DNA of 23,202 nucleotides from BM506 sp031581485 (GCA_031581485.1 JAVLBA010000043.1:1-23202), one strand, 5' to 3'; counted from the first letter of the stretch, positions 16,146 to 23,202 are shown. Numbers and translations: made by a program. The notes: generated from the letters alone by a model not told the origin.

Positions 16146-16895
16146 CTATCGCTCTGGATCTTGGTCATGGAGAGCGCGGTCAAGGAGGTATTGTGGCTTG
16201 ACATTGCCCAGGGCCGCAAAAATGGTCCCCATCAGATGGGGATCCTCCTGGTAAAGCCGGGTCATCATCTGGCGGATGGTGTGGCGCTTGGTGCTGTCTG
16301 TTAAGGGGCAGGGGTTGGCCACCGGCGCCAAGCCAAAGAGCCGGGCCAGTTCTTCGATGTGGGTTTTCTGCAGATAGGCCAGGGGGCGGATAATGGCTAG
16401 TTTTCCGGCAAAGAGGTCCTGTCTGGGCACCATGGTGGAGAGGTTGCCGCCGTAAAAGAGGTTGATGAAAAAGGTCTCAATGATGTCTTCCTTGTGGTGT
16501 CCCAGGGCCAGCTTGGTGCATCCTTTCTCCCGGGCCAGGTTGAAGAGCCTGGTGCGCCGGTTGCGGGCGCAGTGAAAACAGGCCCCAGAACTTTCCAGCT
16601 CAAAGGCGTCCCTGCCGATGGTGGTTTGGACGATCTCATGGGGGACACCGGTTAAGGCCAGCTGCCGCTCAACAAGCAGGGACGTCTCTGAGCTGAAGCC
16701 CATGTCAAGATGGACCGCCTGGACGGTATAGGAGATGGGGGCCTTTTTCTGCCATAGTTTGAGGATGGCCGCCAGGACAAGACTGTCGACGCCTCCAGAG
16801 ACCGCCACCAGAACCCGGTCGCCATCTGCCAGCATCTGATATTCATGGAGGGCCTGGCCGATGAGACGATTAAGAGAAGCGGGCAGAGGAGGCAT
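16146..16895 (-). CDS. TtcA-like PP-loop ATPase, probable tRNA thiolation enzyme
   Basis: This is a 249-residue cytoplasmic protein of the TtcA/TilS adenylating superfamily. The PP-loop is SGGVDS (33-38). A CxxC pair (C106, C109 in ACFHCARNRR) and C196 in NPCP match the three cysteines that hold the 4Fe-4S cluster in TtcA, which thiolates cytidine 32 of some tRNAs. LGHHKEDIIETFFINLFYGG is the family's conserved helix. It could be a related sulfur-transfer enzyme instead, because the loop reads SGGVDS rather than the SGGKDS usual in TtcA. No clear Shine-Dalgarno precedes the ATG (a T-rich run is there instead). A 7-bp dyad, TGAATTC/GAATTCA, lies just upstream at 16917-16938. It is the last gene of the minus-strand set hisB, lipoprotein, this gene. 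Confidence 0.8.
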   Translation of the reverse strand: MPPLPASLNRLIGQALHEYQMLADGDRVLVAVSGGVDSLVLAAILKLWQKKAPISYTVQAVHLDMGFSSETSLLVERQLALTGVPHEIVQTTIGRDAFELESSGACFHCARNRRTRLFNLAREKGCTKLALGHHKEDIIETFFINLFYGGNLSTMVPRQDLFAGKLAIIRPLAYLQKTHIEELARLFGLAPVANPCPLTDSTKRHTIRQMMTRLYQEDPHLMGTIFAALGNVKPQYLLDRALHDQDPER

Positions 16896-17015
16896 GGCTA
16901 AAAAAAATGAGAATTGTGAATTCCGTGGTCAGAATTCAGAATGGCGAGCCCGGGCCAGGATGGATGAGGAGTCTATGCCGGTGGTTGTCAGACGTTGAGC
17001 TTGGCTGGCACGATA

Positions 17016-17657
17016 TCAGGGGATCGTCAGATGGGGACAGTCGCTGAATTTGCGCACCACTCCTTCTTGTAAAAGGGTTTCCGCAGAAACAAATTGAAAA
17101 TGGCGCCTTGCGGCCTTGCTAAAGGAAAAGAGGTCGGAAAGGAGGGTCTTTTGTGTTTCCTGATAGCTGCCCCTGCACAGAATCCGGCCGCTCTCTACAT
17201 GGATGAGGCTGTAGTCGAAACCCACGGAGGCGGGCTCCTCGGCCCCATATTTAGTGCCTTCCAGCTGTTGATAGGTGTTGAGGTTGGTGACAAGGACGGC
17301 GTCGCCTTGGGCCCCTCTTCCTATGTGCCGGGCCCGCTGATGGAGGTCGCCGATAAAGGTGCCCATCAGCGCTTCCTGCTGCCCGGCCGACAGGATGGTG
17401 ACGTTTTTCTGCAGGCCAAAATACTGGGCAACAAGAGTGTTCAGGACCGTGCAGCCCTGGTCAAGGCGGTGAGCGGCGGCACTATTGTCGCCGCTGTCCA
17501 CCCGATCATGCTCGCACCGCAAAACAACAATGGACTCCAGGGTCACTTCCCCGGCGCTCTCCCTCTCCATCTCATTGTTGCCCTGCCCGCTCCGGTCGGC
17601 ACAGGCAGGGAGGAAAAAGAGGGCGCAGGCAAAGATAAATCCAAGAGGTCGCATCAT
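17016..17657 (-). CDS. Predicted lipoprotein, possible CsgG/LpoB-like fold
   Basis: This is a 213-residue protein. The N-terminus MMRPLGFIFACALFFLPAC is a lipoprotein signal peptide with the lipobox LPAC, giving C19 as the lipidated residue. The mature part includes LIHVESGRILCRGSYQETQ, a pattern I associate with small envelope lipoproteins of the CsgG/LpoB/DUF799-like type. Family assignment is weak and function is unknown. The start is taken at the upper of two adjacent ATGs (17655-17657), behind GGAA. The gene begins 26 nt after the hisB stop and probably shares its transcript; a metabolic link to histidine synthesis is not implied. Confidence 0.7.
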   Translation of the reverse strand: MMRPLGFIFACALFFLPACADRSGQGNNEMERESAGEVTLESIVVLRCEHDRVDSGDNSAAAHRLDQGCTVLNTLVAQYFGLQKNVTILSAGQQEALMGTFIGDLHQRARHIGRGAQGDAVLVTNLNTYQQLEGTKYGAEEPASVGFDYSLIHVESGRILCRGSYQETQKTLLSDLFSFSKAARRHFQFVSAETLLQEGVVRKFSDCPHLTIP

Positions 17658-17683
17658 GGCTGTTTCCGGTGGAGTTGACGGGA

Positions 17684-18283
17684 TTACAAGGTTCCTTTTG
17701 AGGAAAGGGTGCCTTTTATTCTCGGGTCAATGGTGGTGGCCTGGTCAAGGGTTCGCCCCAGGGCCTTGAAAATGGCCTCAATAATATGGTGGGTATTAAC
17801 ACCATATTTCACTTCCACATGCAGAGTCAATCCGCAGTTGAAAGCGAAGGCCCGCAGAAACTCCTGGACCATGCTGGTGTCAAAGGTGCCTGTCTTCTGA
17901 TCAAGGGCGACCACATCAAAATGGAGAAAGGGCCTGTTGGAAAAATCCATGGTGACCCGGGCCAGGGTCTCATCCATGGGGAGAGCGCAATGGCCGTAAC
18001 GGCTGATGGCCGAAAAATCAGCCAGGGCCTCCTTAAAGGCCTGGCCCAGACAGATGCCGACGTCTTCCACGGTGTGGTGGTCATCAACCTCAGTATCCCC
18101 CTTGGCCTGGAGGGAAAGGTTGAAAAAACCATGCACCGTGAGCAGGGTGAGCATGTGGTCAAAAAAGGGGACACCGGTGCTGATCTCGGCCTGGCCCTGG
18201 CCGTCAAGGCAGAGGTTCAGTTTGATGGATGTTTCCTTGGTGGTGCGGACAAGGGTGCTTTCTCGGCTGGGGACAAAAGCCAT
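17684..18283 (-). CDS. hisB: Imidazoleglycerol-phosphate dehydratase
   Basis: HisB dehydrates imidazole-glycerol phosphate to imidazole-acetol phosphate in histidine synthesis. The 199 residues form the monofunctional enzyme, without the phosphatase domain found in enterobacterial HisB. The two metal-binding repeats are visible: DDHHTVED (67-74) and GVNTHHIIEA (161-170), each with adjacent histidines that bind manganese. FDHML at 41-45 and MDETLAR are also family hallmarks. GGAG lies 9 nt upstream of the ATG (18283). No other his gene is nearby. Repeat copy B ends 41 bp upstream and brings a TATAAT at its edge. Confidence 0.96.
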   Translation of the reverse strand: MAFVPSRESTLVRTTKETSIKLNLCLDGQGQAEISTGVPFFDHMLTLLTVHGFFNLSLQAKGDTEVDDHHTVEDVGICLGQAFKEALADFSAISRYGHCALPMDETLARVTMDFSNRPFLHFDVVALDQKTGTFDTSMVQEFLRAFAFNCGLTLHVEVKYGVNTHHIIEAIFKALGRTLDQATTIDPRIKGTLSSKGTL

Positions 18284-18318
18284 GGCTTGACTCCATTATC
18301 ATCGTGACGATAAAATTG

Positions 18319-18324
18319 ATTATA
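18319..18324 (-). promoter_or_regulatory. Possible -10 box of hisB at the edge of repeat copy B
   Basis: On the minus strand this hexamer reads TATAAT, directly after the repeat end CCATCA and about 36 bp upstream of the hisB ATG. No good TTGACA lies 16-18 bp further upstream (best is GGAGTT), so the promoter call is tentative. Confidence 0.3.
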
Positions 18325-18492
18325 TGATGGCGTCGTAAAAAACTCCGATCTCCTGCGTCGTGGCGGGATCTCGGGTGCTCAGCGTACCATATGTACGCTT
18401 CCGCGCCCTCGACTCCACCACTTCTTGGATATCAAAGTTTTAGCTTAGCCATCTCAAGCGGTACGATGGACTTTTTACGAATCCATCATATA
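18321..18492 (-). repeat. MITE-like intergenic element, copy B
   Basis: This 172-bp element has terminal inverted repeats TATATGATGG at 18321-18330 and CCATCATATA at 18483-18492. Inside, the ends read GATGGCGTCGTAAAAAACTC and, from the other side, GATGGATTCGTAAAAAGTCC. It is the inverse-orientation copy of 12806-12997, lacking that copy's roughly 16-bp insertion. It holds the hairpin AGCGTAC-CATAT-GTACGCT at 18381-18399. It lies upstream of hisB (41 bp to its ATG) with the same end facing the gene as copy A has toward the ClpX-like gene. Short TATA flanks could be a target duplication. Confidence 0.8.
18381..18399 (-). other. Conserved hairpin within repeat copy B
   Basis: The stem AGCGTAC/GTACGCT is identical to that of copy A, but the loop is CATAT (ATATG on the other strand) instead of TGCG. 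Confidence 0.65.
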
Positions 18493-18652
18493 TGGTGTAA
18501 CGATTTGTTTTTTTTCTTCTTTCTTATACCAGCATCCTGGAGAGTGCCGCAAGGGCAAGATCAGGATATCAGCAAAAAGAGAGGGGGTAAAGCCAGGGGC
18601 TGCAAGGTGTTGTCTGCCTTCTCCCCAGGGGGGCAGAACGGCAAATTTTTTA
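18493..18652. other. Gene-free stretch between repeat copy B and the tRNA-Gly promoter
   Basis: The stretch contains a T-rich run near 18507-18520 and a GC-rich imperfect hairpin near 18612-18640 (CTGCC and GGCAG arms). No coding sequence is credible; an ORF that runs through the repeat and the tRNA is an artefact. Confidence 0.5.
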
Positions 18653-18681
18653 TTGACAAGGGTCACGAGTTCCGATATAAC
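18653..18681 (+). promoter_or_regulatory. Sigma-70 promoter of tRNA-Gly
   Basis: The -35 box TTGACA (18653-18658), a 17-bp spacer, and the -10 box TATAAC (18676-18681) are close to consensus. A C-rich discriminator (CTCCCCC-type) follows, as in stringently controlled stable-RNA promoters. Transcription should start near 18688, about 27 nt before the tRNA. Confidence 0.85.
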
Positions 18682-18714
18682 TCCCCCTGTTTCGCACTGC
18701 TTGTCAGTAAAGAG

Positions 18715-18790
<76 letters not shown>

Positions 18791-18803
18791 TATATACAAT
18801 ATC

Positions 18804-18832
18804 AAGGTTCGAAGTCTCTTCGGACCTTTTTT
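18804..18832 (+). terminator. Intrinsic terminator after tRNA-Gly
   Basis: An 11-bp stem (AAGGTTCGAAG with CTTCGGACCTT, one T-G pair), a TCT loop, and six Ts at 18827-18832. It separates the tRNA from rplM. Confidence 0.85.
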
Positions 18833-18902
18833 CGTCATGGAAACTTGTCTGGCCCGGGATCGCTGGGGTCACCGGTTTCTATATTCTTTAGAGGAACGTA
18901 TC

Positions 18903-19331
18903 ATGACCACCTATCTGACTCCGGTCAAAGAAATTAAGCGCAAATGGCTTGTTGTGGACGCCCAGAGCCTGGTTCTCGGTCGTCTCGCCGCTGAGGTCGC
19001 CACCCGTCTGCGCGGCAAGCATAAGCCTGATTACTCGACTTTTCAGGATGTTGGTGACTTCGTTGTCGTCGTTAATGCCGACAAGGTCAGACTCACCGGT
19101 CGTAAGCTGGAAAAAAAGATATACTATCATCATACCGGTTACATCGGCGGCATTAAAGAATGTACCGCCCAGAAGCTTCTTGATGAAGCCCCTGAGCAAG
19201 TTATCTATCGGGCCGTGCAGGGAATGCTCCCCAAAAATTCCCTTGGTCGTGCGCAGTTAAAAAAACTCAAGGTCTATGCCGGCGAGAATCATCCCCATGA
19301 ATCCCAGCAGCCTGAAGAGCTCAAGTTATAG
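18903..19331 (+). CDS. rplM: 50S ribosomal protein L13
   Basis: L13 is an early-binding protein of the large ribosomal subunit. The 142 residues equal the usual length, with MTTYLTPVKEIKRKWLVVDA at the start, LGRLAAEVATRLRGKHKP, and the conserved GMLPKNSLGR and VYAGENHPHESQQP near the end. The frame is open back to 18837, but GAGGAA at 18891-18896 and the family alignment fix the ATG at 18903. No strong promoter lies in the 70 bp after the tRNA terminator; TATATT at 18880-18885 is too close to the start to be convincing. It is followed at 14 nt by rpsI. Confidence 0.97.
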   Translation: MTTYLTPVKEIKRKWLVVDAQSLVLGRLAAEVATRLRGKHKPDYSTFQDVGDFVVVVNADKVRLTGRKLEKKIYYHHTGYIGGIKECTAQKLLDEAPEQVIYRAVQGMLPKNSLGRAQLKKLKVYAGENHPHESQQPEELKL

Positions 19332-19345
19332 ATCGGAGAAAATTG

Positions 19346-19741
19346 ATGCCCCTACAGAAAATATACGCAACTGGAAAACGCAAATGTGCAATTGCCCGCG
19401 TCTGGCTCACTGCCGGTGATGGCTCTGTTCTTGTGAACCACAAACACACCATGGCCGAATATTTTGGCGGCGTCATGGATGAGCGTCTTATCCTCAAGCC
19501 CTTTGCCCTCACGGATACGGTGGGTAAATATAATGTGATCGTCACCCTGAAGGGTGGTGGTAAGTCGGCCCAGTCCGAGGCTCTCCGGCACGGGATTTCC
19601 AAGGCCCTCACCGAGATTGACGCCGAGCATCGCGCTGCCCTGAAAAAGGCCGGCATGCTGACGCGCGATTCCCGGGTTAAGGAGCGTAAAAAATACGGGC
19701 AGAAAGGCGCCCGGGCCCGCTTCCAGTTCTCCAAGCGCTAA
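19346..19741 (+). CDS. rpsI: 30S ribosomal protein S9
   Basis: S9 sits in the head of the small subunit, and its C-terminal tail reaches the P-site tRNA. The 131 residues include YATGKRKCAIARVWL at the start and end in the typical GARARFQFSKR, with the basic tail intact. GGAG at 19335-19338 is 7 nt from ATG 19346, so I reject the TTG one codon earlier. It is cotranscribed with rplM, the standard bacterial pair. Confidence 0.97.
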   Translation: MPLQKIYATGKRKCAIARVWLTAGDGSVLVNHKHTMAEYFGGVMDERLILKPFALTDTVGKYNVIVTLKGGGKSAQSEALRHGISKALTEIDAEHRAALKKAGMLTRDSRVKERKKYGQKGARARFQFSKR

Positions 19742-19779
19742 AATGGTCCAGCACTGGTGCTGGGTTGCTATGCTTATAC

Positions 19780-19818
19780 AAGGGAAGAATGATTTCAGGT
19801 CATTCTTCCCTTTTTTTT
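19780..19818 (+). terminator. Strong intrinsic terminator after rpsI
   Basis: A 13-bp perfect stem (AAGGGAAGAATGA with TCATTCTTCCCTT), a 7-nt loop and eight Ts. A smaller hairpin, CCAGCAC-TG-GTGCTGG at 19748-19763, precedes it. Confidence 0.93.
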
Positions 19819-19883
19819 ATGCCTTGTGCCGCGGGCCTTTGTGGCCCCTGGCAGCAGGGTTTTCACGATAAAAGGTGCATGCC

Positions 19884-20921
19884 ATGTCTAAAATTGGAAT
19901 TGTTGGTGCCTCGGGCTATACAGGCGTTGAACTGGCCAGACTGCTGGTCAATCATCCCGATGTTGAACTTGCTGTTGCCACCTCCCGGCAATATGCCGGT
20001 CAGAAGCTTGCCGATATCTATCCCAATCTGCGGGGACTTACTGATATCGTCCTTGAGGATGTGGTGATCGAGGACCTGGTTGACCGGGCGGATCTCTTTT
20101 TTACGGCTGTGCCGCATCAGACGGCCATGAATATTGTTCCCGCCTTTCTGGCCGCCGGCAAGAAGGTGGTGGATCTGAGCGCTGATTTCCGCATCAAGGA
20201 TGCCCAGGTCTATGAGGCCTGGTACCAGGCCCATATTGCCAAAGAATTCCTGGCCGAGGCGGTCTACGGCCTGCCGGAGATCAACCGGGCCCAGATCAAA
20301 GGGGCGCGGCTGGTTGCCAATCCCGGCTGTTATCCCACGGCCATTCTTCTTGGTCTTGCCCCTCTTCTGAAAAACGGCCTGGTGGATCCAGCCACCATCA
20401 TTGCCGATTGCAAATCAGGCGCTTCCGGGGCCGGTCGGGCCGCAAGCGTTGCCACCCTCTATTGCGAGGTCACCGCCGGCTTCAAGGCCTACAAGGTGGG
20501 CAGCCATCGTCATACCCCGGAAATCGAGCAGGAGATCGGCAGACTGGCCGGCCAGGAAGTTGCCATCTCCTTCACCCCCCATCTGGTGCCCATGGTCCGC
20601 GGTATTCTGAGCACAGTCTATGCCGGCATGGCCAAAGAGGTCACGCAGAACGAGGTGGATGATCTCTACCGGGACTTCTATCAGGACGAGCGTTTTGTGC
20701 GGCCCTGTCTGCCGGGTACCTTTCCGGCCACCCACTTTGTCCGGGGCAGCAATTTCTGTGATGTCGGCTGCAAAGTGGATCTGCGTACCGGCAGGCTGGT
20801 GATTATCTCCGCCCTTGATAATCTGGTGAAAGGGGCGGCCGGCCAGGCCGTGCAGAACATGAATATCCTTCTGGGGCTTGACGAGGCGGCCGGCCTGGGG
20901 GTTGTGCCCCTCTTTCCGTAA
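19884..20921 (+). CDS. argC: N-acetyl-gamma-glutamyl-phosphate reductase
   Basis: ArgC reduces N-acetylglutamyl phosphate to the semialdehyde with NADPH, the third step of arginine synthesis. The 345 residues start MSKIGIVGASGYTGVELARL, the NADP-binding turn. The catalytic cysteine is C149 in ANPGCYPTA, and GSHRHTPEIEQ holds the conserved histidine. AAAGG at 19871-19875 supports the ATG at 19884 over the GTG three codons upstream. The gene follows the rpsI terminator, so it needs its own promoter, which I could not identify. truA starts 4 nt after its stop. Confidence 0.96.
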   Translation: MSKIGIVGASGYTGVELARLLVNHPDVELAVATSRQYAGQKLADIYPNLRGLTDIVLEDVVIEDLVDRADLFFTAVPHQTAMNIVPAFLAAGKKVVDLSADFRIKDAQVYEAWYQAHIAKEFLAEAVYGLPEINRAQIKGARLVANPGCYPTAILLGLAPLLKNGLVDPATIIADCKSGASGAGRAASVATLYCEVTAGFKAYKVGSHRHTPEIEQEIGRLAGQEVAISFTPHLVPMVRGILSTVYAGMAKEVTQNEVDDLYRDFYQDERFVRPCLPGTFPATHFVRGSNFCDVGCKVDLRTGRLVIISALDNLVKGAAGQAVQNMNILLGLDEAAGLGVVPLFP

Positions 20922-20925
20922 CCCC

Positions 20926-21738
20926 ATGCGCAACATCAAACTGCTCATCAGTTTTGACGGTACTGATTTCTGCGGCTGGCAGCGTCAGAAGAATAAGCTG
21001 CCCACCCTGCAGGGCGTTATTGAAGAGAAACTGGCCATTATCTGCAACCAGCCCGTGACTCTCCACGGCGCCGGCCGCACAGACCGCGGCGTCCATGCCC
21101 TGGGCATGGTGGCTCATTTTCTGTGCAGTTCAGATATTGCCTGCTCCGGCCTCCAAAAAGGACTTAACAGTCTGTTGCCGGAGGCAATCCGCATCTTGGC
21201 GGCGGCAGACGTTGACCACCATTTCCATGCCAGAAAGAGCGCCCGGGCCAAGACATACTGTTACTATTTCTCCACCGCCCCCCTGGTGGTTGCCACCAGG
21301 AGACTCTATGTAACCTCCCTGCCGGGCCCCTTTGATCAGGCAGAGGTTGCCCGGTGCCTGGCGCATATAGTGGGCTGTCATGATTTTTCCTCCTTTGAAG
21401 CCGTCGGTTCCAGGGATAGAACCCGAACCACGGGACGGGGAGCAGTGCGCACCATTATGGACGCCTCCCTCATGCAGGACCAAAATCCGCACCACTTTAA
21501 ACTGCTCTTGCGTGGGGATGGATTTCTGCGTAAGATGGTACGCAACATTGTCGGCACCCTCTTTGAGGTGGGCCAGGGCCGGATGAGTGCCCGCCGTTTC
21601 CAGGCGGCCCTGGCGGCCAAAGACCGTCACCAGGCCGGGCCCACTGCCCCTGCCTGTGGCCTCTTTCTGGACCATATCGAATATGACCAAGGGGAATCGG
21701 TAGCCGCCTCTGCATTGGTAAAAAAGAATCAACATTAA
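20926..21738 (+). CDS. truA: tRNA pseudouridine(38-40) synthase TruA
   Basis: TruA converts uridines 38-40 in the anticodon stem-loop of many tRNAs to pseudouridine. The 270 residues include the catalytic aspartate D53 in HGAGRTDRGVHALG, DGTDFCGWQRQ near the start, and FLRKMVRNIVGTL. The frame opens inside argC, but the ATG at 20926, 4 nt after the argC stop, gives the typical MRNIKLLISFDGT beginning. No Shine-Dalgarno is visible before it, so initiation probably depends on translation of argC. Confidence 0.95.
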   Translation: MRNIKLLISFDGTDFCGWQRQKNKLPTLQGVIEEKLAIICNQPVTLHGAGRTDRGVHALGMVAHFLCSSDIACSGLQKGLNSLLPEAIRILAAADVDHHFHARKSARAKTYCYYFSTAPLVVATRRLYVTSLPGPFDQAEVARCLAHIVGCHDFSSFEAVGSRDRTRTTGRGAVRTIMDASLMQDQNPHHFKLLLRGDGFLRKMVRNIVGTLFEVGQGRMSARRFQAALAAKDRHQAGPTAPACGLFLDHIEYDQGESVAASALVKKNQH

Positions 21739-21762
21739 CTACTTATCTCAAAAGGTATGGAA

Positions 21763-22971
21763 ATGAGCGAGCAAATCATCGCATTGTCAGCCAGGATGTC
21801 TCAGATCAAACCCTCTCCCACTCTGGCCGTGAATGCCAAGGCCAAGGAGATGAAGGCCGCTGGGGCGGATATCCTCAACTTCAGTGTTGGGGAGCCTGAT
21901 TTTCCCACCCCGGATCATGTCTGTGAGGCGGGTAAGCTGGCCATTGACGAGAAATTCACCAGATATACGGCGGTGCCCGGTATTCTGGAGCTGCGGCAGG
22001 CCATTGCCCAGCGCTATAAGGATGATCATGGCTGGGAGTATGATGCGGACCAGATCCAGGTTTCCTGCGGCGGCAAGCATGGCCTCTATAATATGGCCCA
22101 GGCCCTCTTCGGACCAGCTGACGAGGTCCTGATCCCCACCCCTTTCTGGGTCTCCTATCCTCCCATTATCACCTTGACCGGCGCCACCCCTGTGCTTGTG
22201 CCTCTGGATGAGAAGGATGACTTTGATCTCACCGCCGAAAATCTCCAGAAATTCATTACCCCCAAGACCAAGGGCATTATCCTCAACTCCCCTTCCAACC
22301 CCACGGGCGCTGTTTTTTCTGCCCGGGCCTTGAGGACGGTGGCGGATATGGCCCTGGCCAAGGGCTGGGTGGTGATCACCGATGATATCTATGACACCAT
22401 TGTCTATGGTGACGAGCCCCTCCCCCATATCCTGGATATCGCCCCGGAGTTGAAGGAGCAGACCATCATCTCCAGCGGGGTCTCTAAGTCCTTTGCCATG
22501 ACCGGCTGGCGTATCGGCTACAGCCTGGGGCCCAAGCATGTTATTGCGGCCATGAACAAGATCCAGAGCCAGTCCACCTCCAATCCCTCATCCGTTGCCC
22601 AGCGCGCTGCCCTGGCCGCTGTTTCCGGGCCCCAGGATTTTCCGGCCATCATGAAGGACTCCTTCCTGCCCAGGCGCGATTATATTATCAGCGAATTGAC
22701 CTCCATCCCCGGCCTCACCTGTGTGGTGCCCAACGGCGCCTTTTATGTCTTCCCTAATTTTTCCGCCTATTATGGTAAATCCTATGACGGCAAGGTCATC
22801 GAGGGTTCCGTGGACATGTCCGCCTATCTCCTTGAAAAGAGCTTCATGGCCACGGTGCCCGGTGCGGCCTTTGGGGCGGATGCCTTTGTCCGCTTCTCCT
22901 TTGCCGCCTCCATGGCGGACATCAAGGAAGGCATGAAGAGACTGAAAGAGGCCCTGGCCAAGCTGCAATAG
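21763..22971 (+). CDS. aspC: Class I pyridoxal-phosphate aminotransferase (aspartate aminotransferase type Ib)
   Basis: This enzyme transfers an amino group between aspartate and 2-oxoglutarate or similar pairs. The 402 residues show SVGEPDFPTP (41-50), NSPSNPTG (175-182), the PLP lysine K242 in SGVSKSFAMTGWRIGY, and the arginine motif FVRFSFA near the end. The pattern fits the Ib aspartate aminotransferase group, though some members also use prephenate or other acceptors. Two ATGs are possible: AAAGG at 21751-21755 is 7 nt from 21763 but only 1 nt from 21757, so I choose 21763. The gene follows truA at 24 nt and ends in a strong terminator, closing a probable argC-truA-aminotransferase transcript. 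Confidence 0.9.
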   Translation: MSEQIIALSARMSQIKPSPTLAVNAKAKEMKAAGADILNFSVGEPDFPTPDHVCEAGKLAIDEKFTRYTAVPGILELRQAIAQRYKDDHGWEYDADQIQVSCGGKHGLYNMAQALFGPADEVLIPTPFWVSYPPIITLTGATPVLVPLDEKDDFDLTAENLQKFITPKTKGIILNSPSNPTGAVFSARALRTVADMALAKGWVVITDDIYDTIVYGDEPLPHILDIAPELKEQTIISSGVSKSFAMTGWRIGYSLGPKHVIAAMNKIQSQSTSNPSSVAQRAALAAVSGPQDFPAIMKDSFLPRRDYIISELTSIPGLTCVVPNGAFYVFPNFSAYYGKSYDGKVIEGSVDMSAYLLEKSFMATVPGAAFGADAFVRFSFAASMADIKEGMKRLKEALAKLQ

Positions 22972-23047
22972 TATCGGCAGCATTGTTTCCACCCCAGCGA
23001 CCTTCCCGGTCAGAGCCGCCCTGCTGCTGCTCCAGGCAGCAAGGCCC

Positions 23048-23088
23048 AAAAAAAGGCGCTTCTCAATTTATTGAGAAGCGCCTTTTTT
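23048..23088. terminator. Bidirectional intrinsic terminator after the aminotransferase gene
   Basis: A perfect 12-bp stem, GGCGCTTCTCAA (23055-23066) with TTGAGAAGCGCC (23071-23082), has a TTTA loop, seven As before it and six Ts after it, so it can stop transcription in both directions. Confidence 0.94.
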
Positions 23089-23202
23089 ATGCGGTGCAAG
23101 AGGAAGGAAGGGTCTAGTGCAGTGTATCACTTAAAGTTTCGTATATTTATGCAACTCTACCTTTAACCACAAAGGCATTCTTTTTAATACCCCCTTGAGG
23201 GG

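Noticed and set aside
16037..16146. TPP or cobalamin riboswitch suggested by CTGATC and GGGAA fragments
   Set aside because: The required conserved boxes and their order are absent, and no gene lies downstream on the relevant strand.
18837..18902. Longer start for rplM
   Set aside because: The extra 22 residues are not part of L13, and GAGGAA points to ATG 18903.
23131..23202. Minus-strand open frame of 23 codons running in from the right edge (contains MPLWLKVELHKYTKL)
   Set aside because: It could be the end of a transposase or another gene, but it is too short and unrecognised to support.

Overview
The window looks like a chromosomal segment of an anaerobic deltaproteobacterium (Desulfobacterota, most likely a Desulfobulbales-type sulfate reducer or sulfur disproportionator). 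This is an inference from three things: GC-rich housekeeping genes, a selB gene (selenocysteine use), and the arrangement Mrp-type ATPase, MBL hydrolase, selB, hflX, DUF4390, ntrY-like, ntrX-like. No taxonomic marker was compared, so treat it as a working hypothesis. One 19-base run of N lies at 251-269.

Layout. Bases 2-85 hold the end of an unidentified + strand gene, which converges on a minus-strand ABC-F ATPase (uup type, 108-1922). A CheX-like protein (2141-2680) follows. The long plus-strand cluster 3069-12617 encodes an Mrp/NBP35 Fe-S carrier ATPase, a glyoxalase-II-like metallo-hydrolase, SelB, the ribosome-associated GTPase HflX, a DUF4390 exported protein, and an NtrY-like kinase with an NtrX-like sigma-54 activator. 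Spacings inside it are tight: MBL and selB are 2 nt apart, hflX and DUF4390 overlap by 4 nt, and ntrY and ntrX are 7 nt apart. Next come a ClpX-like AAA+ ATPase with an extra C-terminal domain (13022-14767) and hemB (14909-15883). On the minus strand are hisB, a small lipoprotein and a TtcA-like PP-loop enzyme (18283 down to 16146). The right part holds tRNA-Gly(GCC) with a very good sigma-70 promoter and its own terminator, rplM-rpsI with a strong terminator, then argC, truA and a class I aminotransferase ending in a bidirectional terminator.

Most genes are ordinary housekeeping. The points that stand out are these. (1) An about 170-190 bp element with terminal inverted repeats occurs twice, at 12806-12997 and 18321-18492, in opposite genomic orientation. 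Both copies have the same end pointing at a start codon 31-41 bp away (the clpX-like gene and hisB), and both carry a conserved 7-bp stem with a different loop. (2) The conserved N-terminus of HflX continues upstream of the first ATG to the selB stop codon, with no ATG, GTG or TTG. The best-placed initiation codon behind a Shine-Dalgarno is ATC at 6721. (3) The ClpX paralogue lacks the zinc domain, keeps the IGF loop used for ClpP docking, and has about 160 extra residues. (4) There are several unexplained dyad structures between genes: 4056-4098, 14781-14888 and 15993-16146.
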